The notes beneath the pieces are model-generated. The model saw nothing but the letters and a program-made list of their open reading frames with translations, made no database searches and was not told where the DNA came from. 64,000 nucleotides of DNA, from positions 302,045 to 366,044 of the forward strand of contig NZ_VTHJ01000001.1 of assembly GCF_008386495.1 (NCBI RefSeq), written 5' to 3'. Position numbers and translations under genes: made by a program. Origin of the DNA: Streptomyces tailanensis (GTDB lineage Bacteria > Actinomycetota > Actinomycetes > Streptomycetales > Streptomycetaceae). How positions within the stretch are numbered: position 1 is the stretch's first letter; each line of letters begins with the position of its first letter. Below are positions 63,887 to 64,000 of this stretch, in pieces.

Positions 63887-64000
63887 CTTGCAGAACTCGC
63901 CGATGGGCAGGCCCACATGGCGCTTGTCCTGGGCCAGATAGCCGAGCAGCTCGTCGCCGGTCTGCAGTTCGGTGACGTTGAGGACCTTGCCGCCAGGGCC
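63878..64000 (-). CDS. C-terminus of a dehydroquinate synthase II / 3-amino-4-hydroxybenzoate synthase-like protein (partial)
   Basis: Only the last 40 residues and the stop are in the window. They read LNVTELQTGDELLGYLAQ, then DKRHVGLPIGEFCKEV. The pattern V-eL-GDe-L-yl-RH-G at this distance from the end is the C-terminal signature of dehydroquinate-synthase-II proteins, including GriH/NspH-type enzymes that close the ring of 3-amino-4-hydroxybenzoic acid. In a diazo-type cluster with CreE/CreD genes, this fits. The evidence is short; a plain shikimate-pathway enzyme of this archaeal type would be odd in a streptomycete that has aroQ and presumably aroB. Confidence 0.6.
   Translation of the reverse strand, partial: GPGGKVLNVTELQTGDELLGYLAQDKRHVGLPIGEFCKEV

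Overview
The window is chromosomal DNA from a Streptomyces-type actinomycete. Supporting this are very high GC, frequent GTG/TTG starts, the sporulation regulator whiA in the order uvrC-rapZ-yvcK-whiA, the block gap-pgk-tpiA-secG-(RbpA family)-pgi, and a mycothiol-dependent-type enzyme. From memory, this order matches the conserved Streptomyces core region that holds uvrB, uvrA, uvrC, whiA and the glycolytic genes. I see no rRNA, tRNA, CRISPR array, IS element or prophage.

Layout. 1-10 kb: the 5' part of gltD, small conserved genes, corA, a methyltransferase, a pseudouridine-degradation pair (psuG-psuK), a DNA alkyltransferase (ogt) and a secreted glycerophosphodiesterase. 10-19 kb: an MHYT membrane sensor, uvrB, two TerD-type genes, terC behind what looks like a manganese (yybP-ykoY) riboswitch, an MFS transporter and an S66 peptidase. 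19-31 kb: aroQ, a polar amino-acid ABC transporter, a metallo-beta-lactamase-fold hydrolase, a mycothiol-type enzyme, uvrA, a sugar kinase and an unknown regulator-like gene. 30-36 kb: a signalling island with a stand-alone receiver, a solute-binding lipoprotein, a large nitrate/nitrite-sensing-type histidine kinase and a LuxR-type response regulator. 36-51 kb: uvrC-rapZ-yvcK-whiA, a secreted M14 carboxypeptidase, gap-pgk-tpiA-secG, an RbpA-family gene and pgi.

51-64 kb is an accessory biosynthetic operon on the minus strand that runs off the right edge. It encodes homologues of CreE and CreD (aspartate to nitrosuccinate to nitrous acid), two AMP-forming ligases, a compact type II polyketide synthase (ketosynthase, truncated ketosynthase-like partner, two carrier proteins, ketoreductase), a DUF6125-like Cys protein, an NAD(P)-dependent reductase/epimerase and a 14-helix exporter. 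At the edge is the C-terminus of what looks like a dehydroquinate-synthase-II/3-amino-4-hydroxybenzoate synthase. Together they predict an aryl-polyene-type acid made from 3,4-AHBA whose amino group is diazotised with enzymatically made nitrite. This resembles the logic of the cremeomycin and avenalumic acid pathways.

A second system is spread through the core genes. ogt, uvrB, the terD operon, uvrA and uvrC each have a TTGTCAGTG-N8-TAnnnT-type promoter, the LexA-independent DNA-damage (PafBC / RecA-NDp) signature described in mycobacteria. At ogt, uvrB and uvrC it lies so close to the start codon that the mRNA should be leaderless or nearly so.
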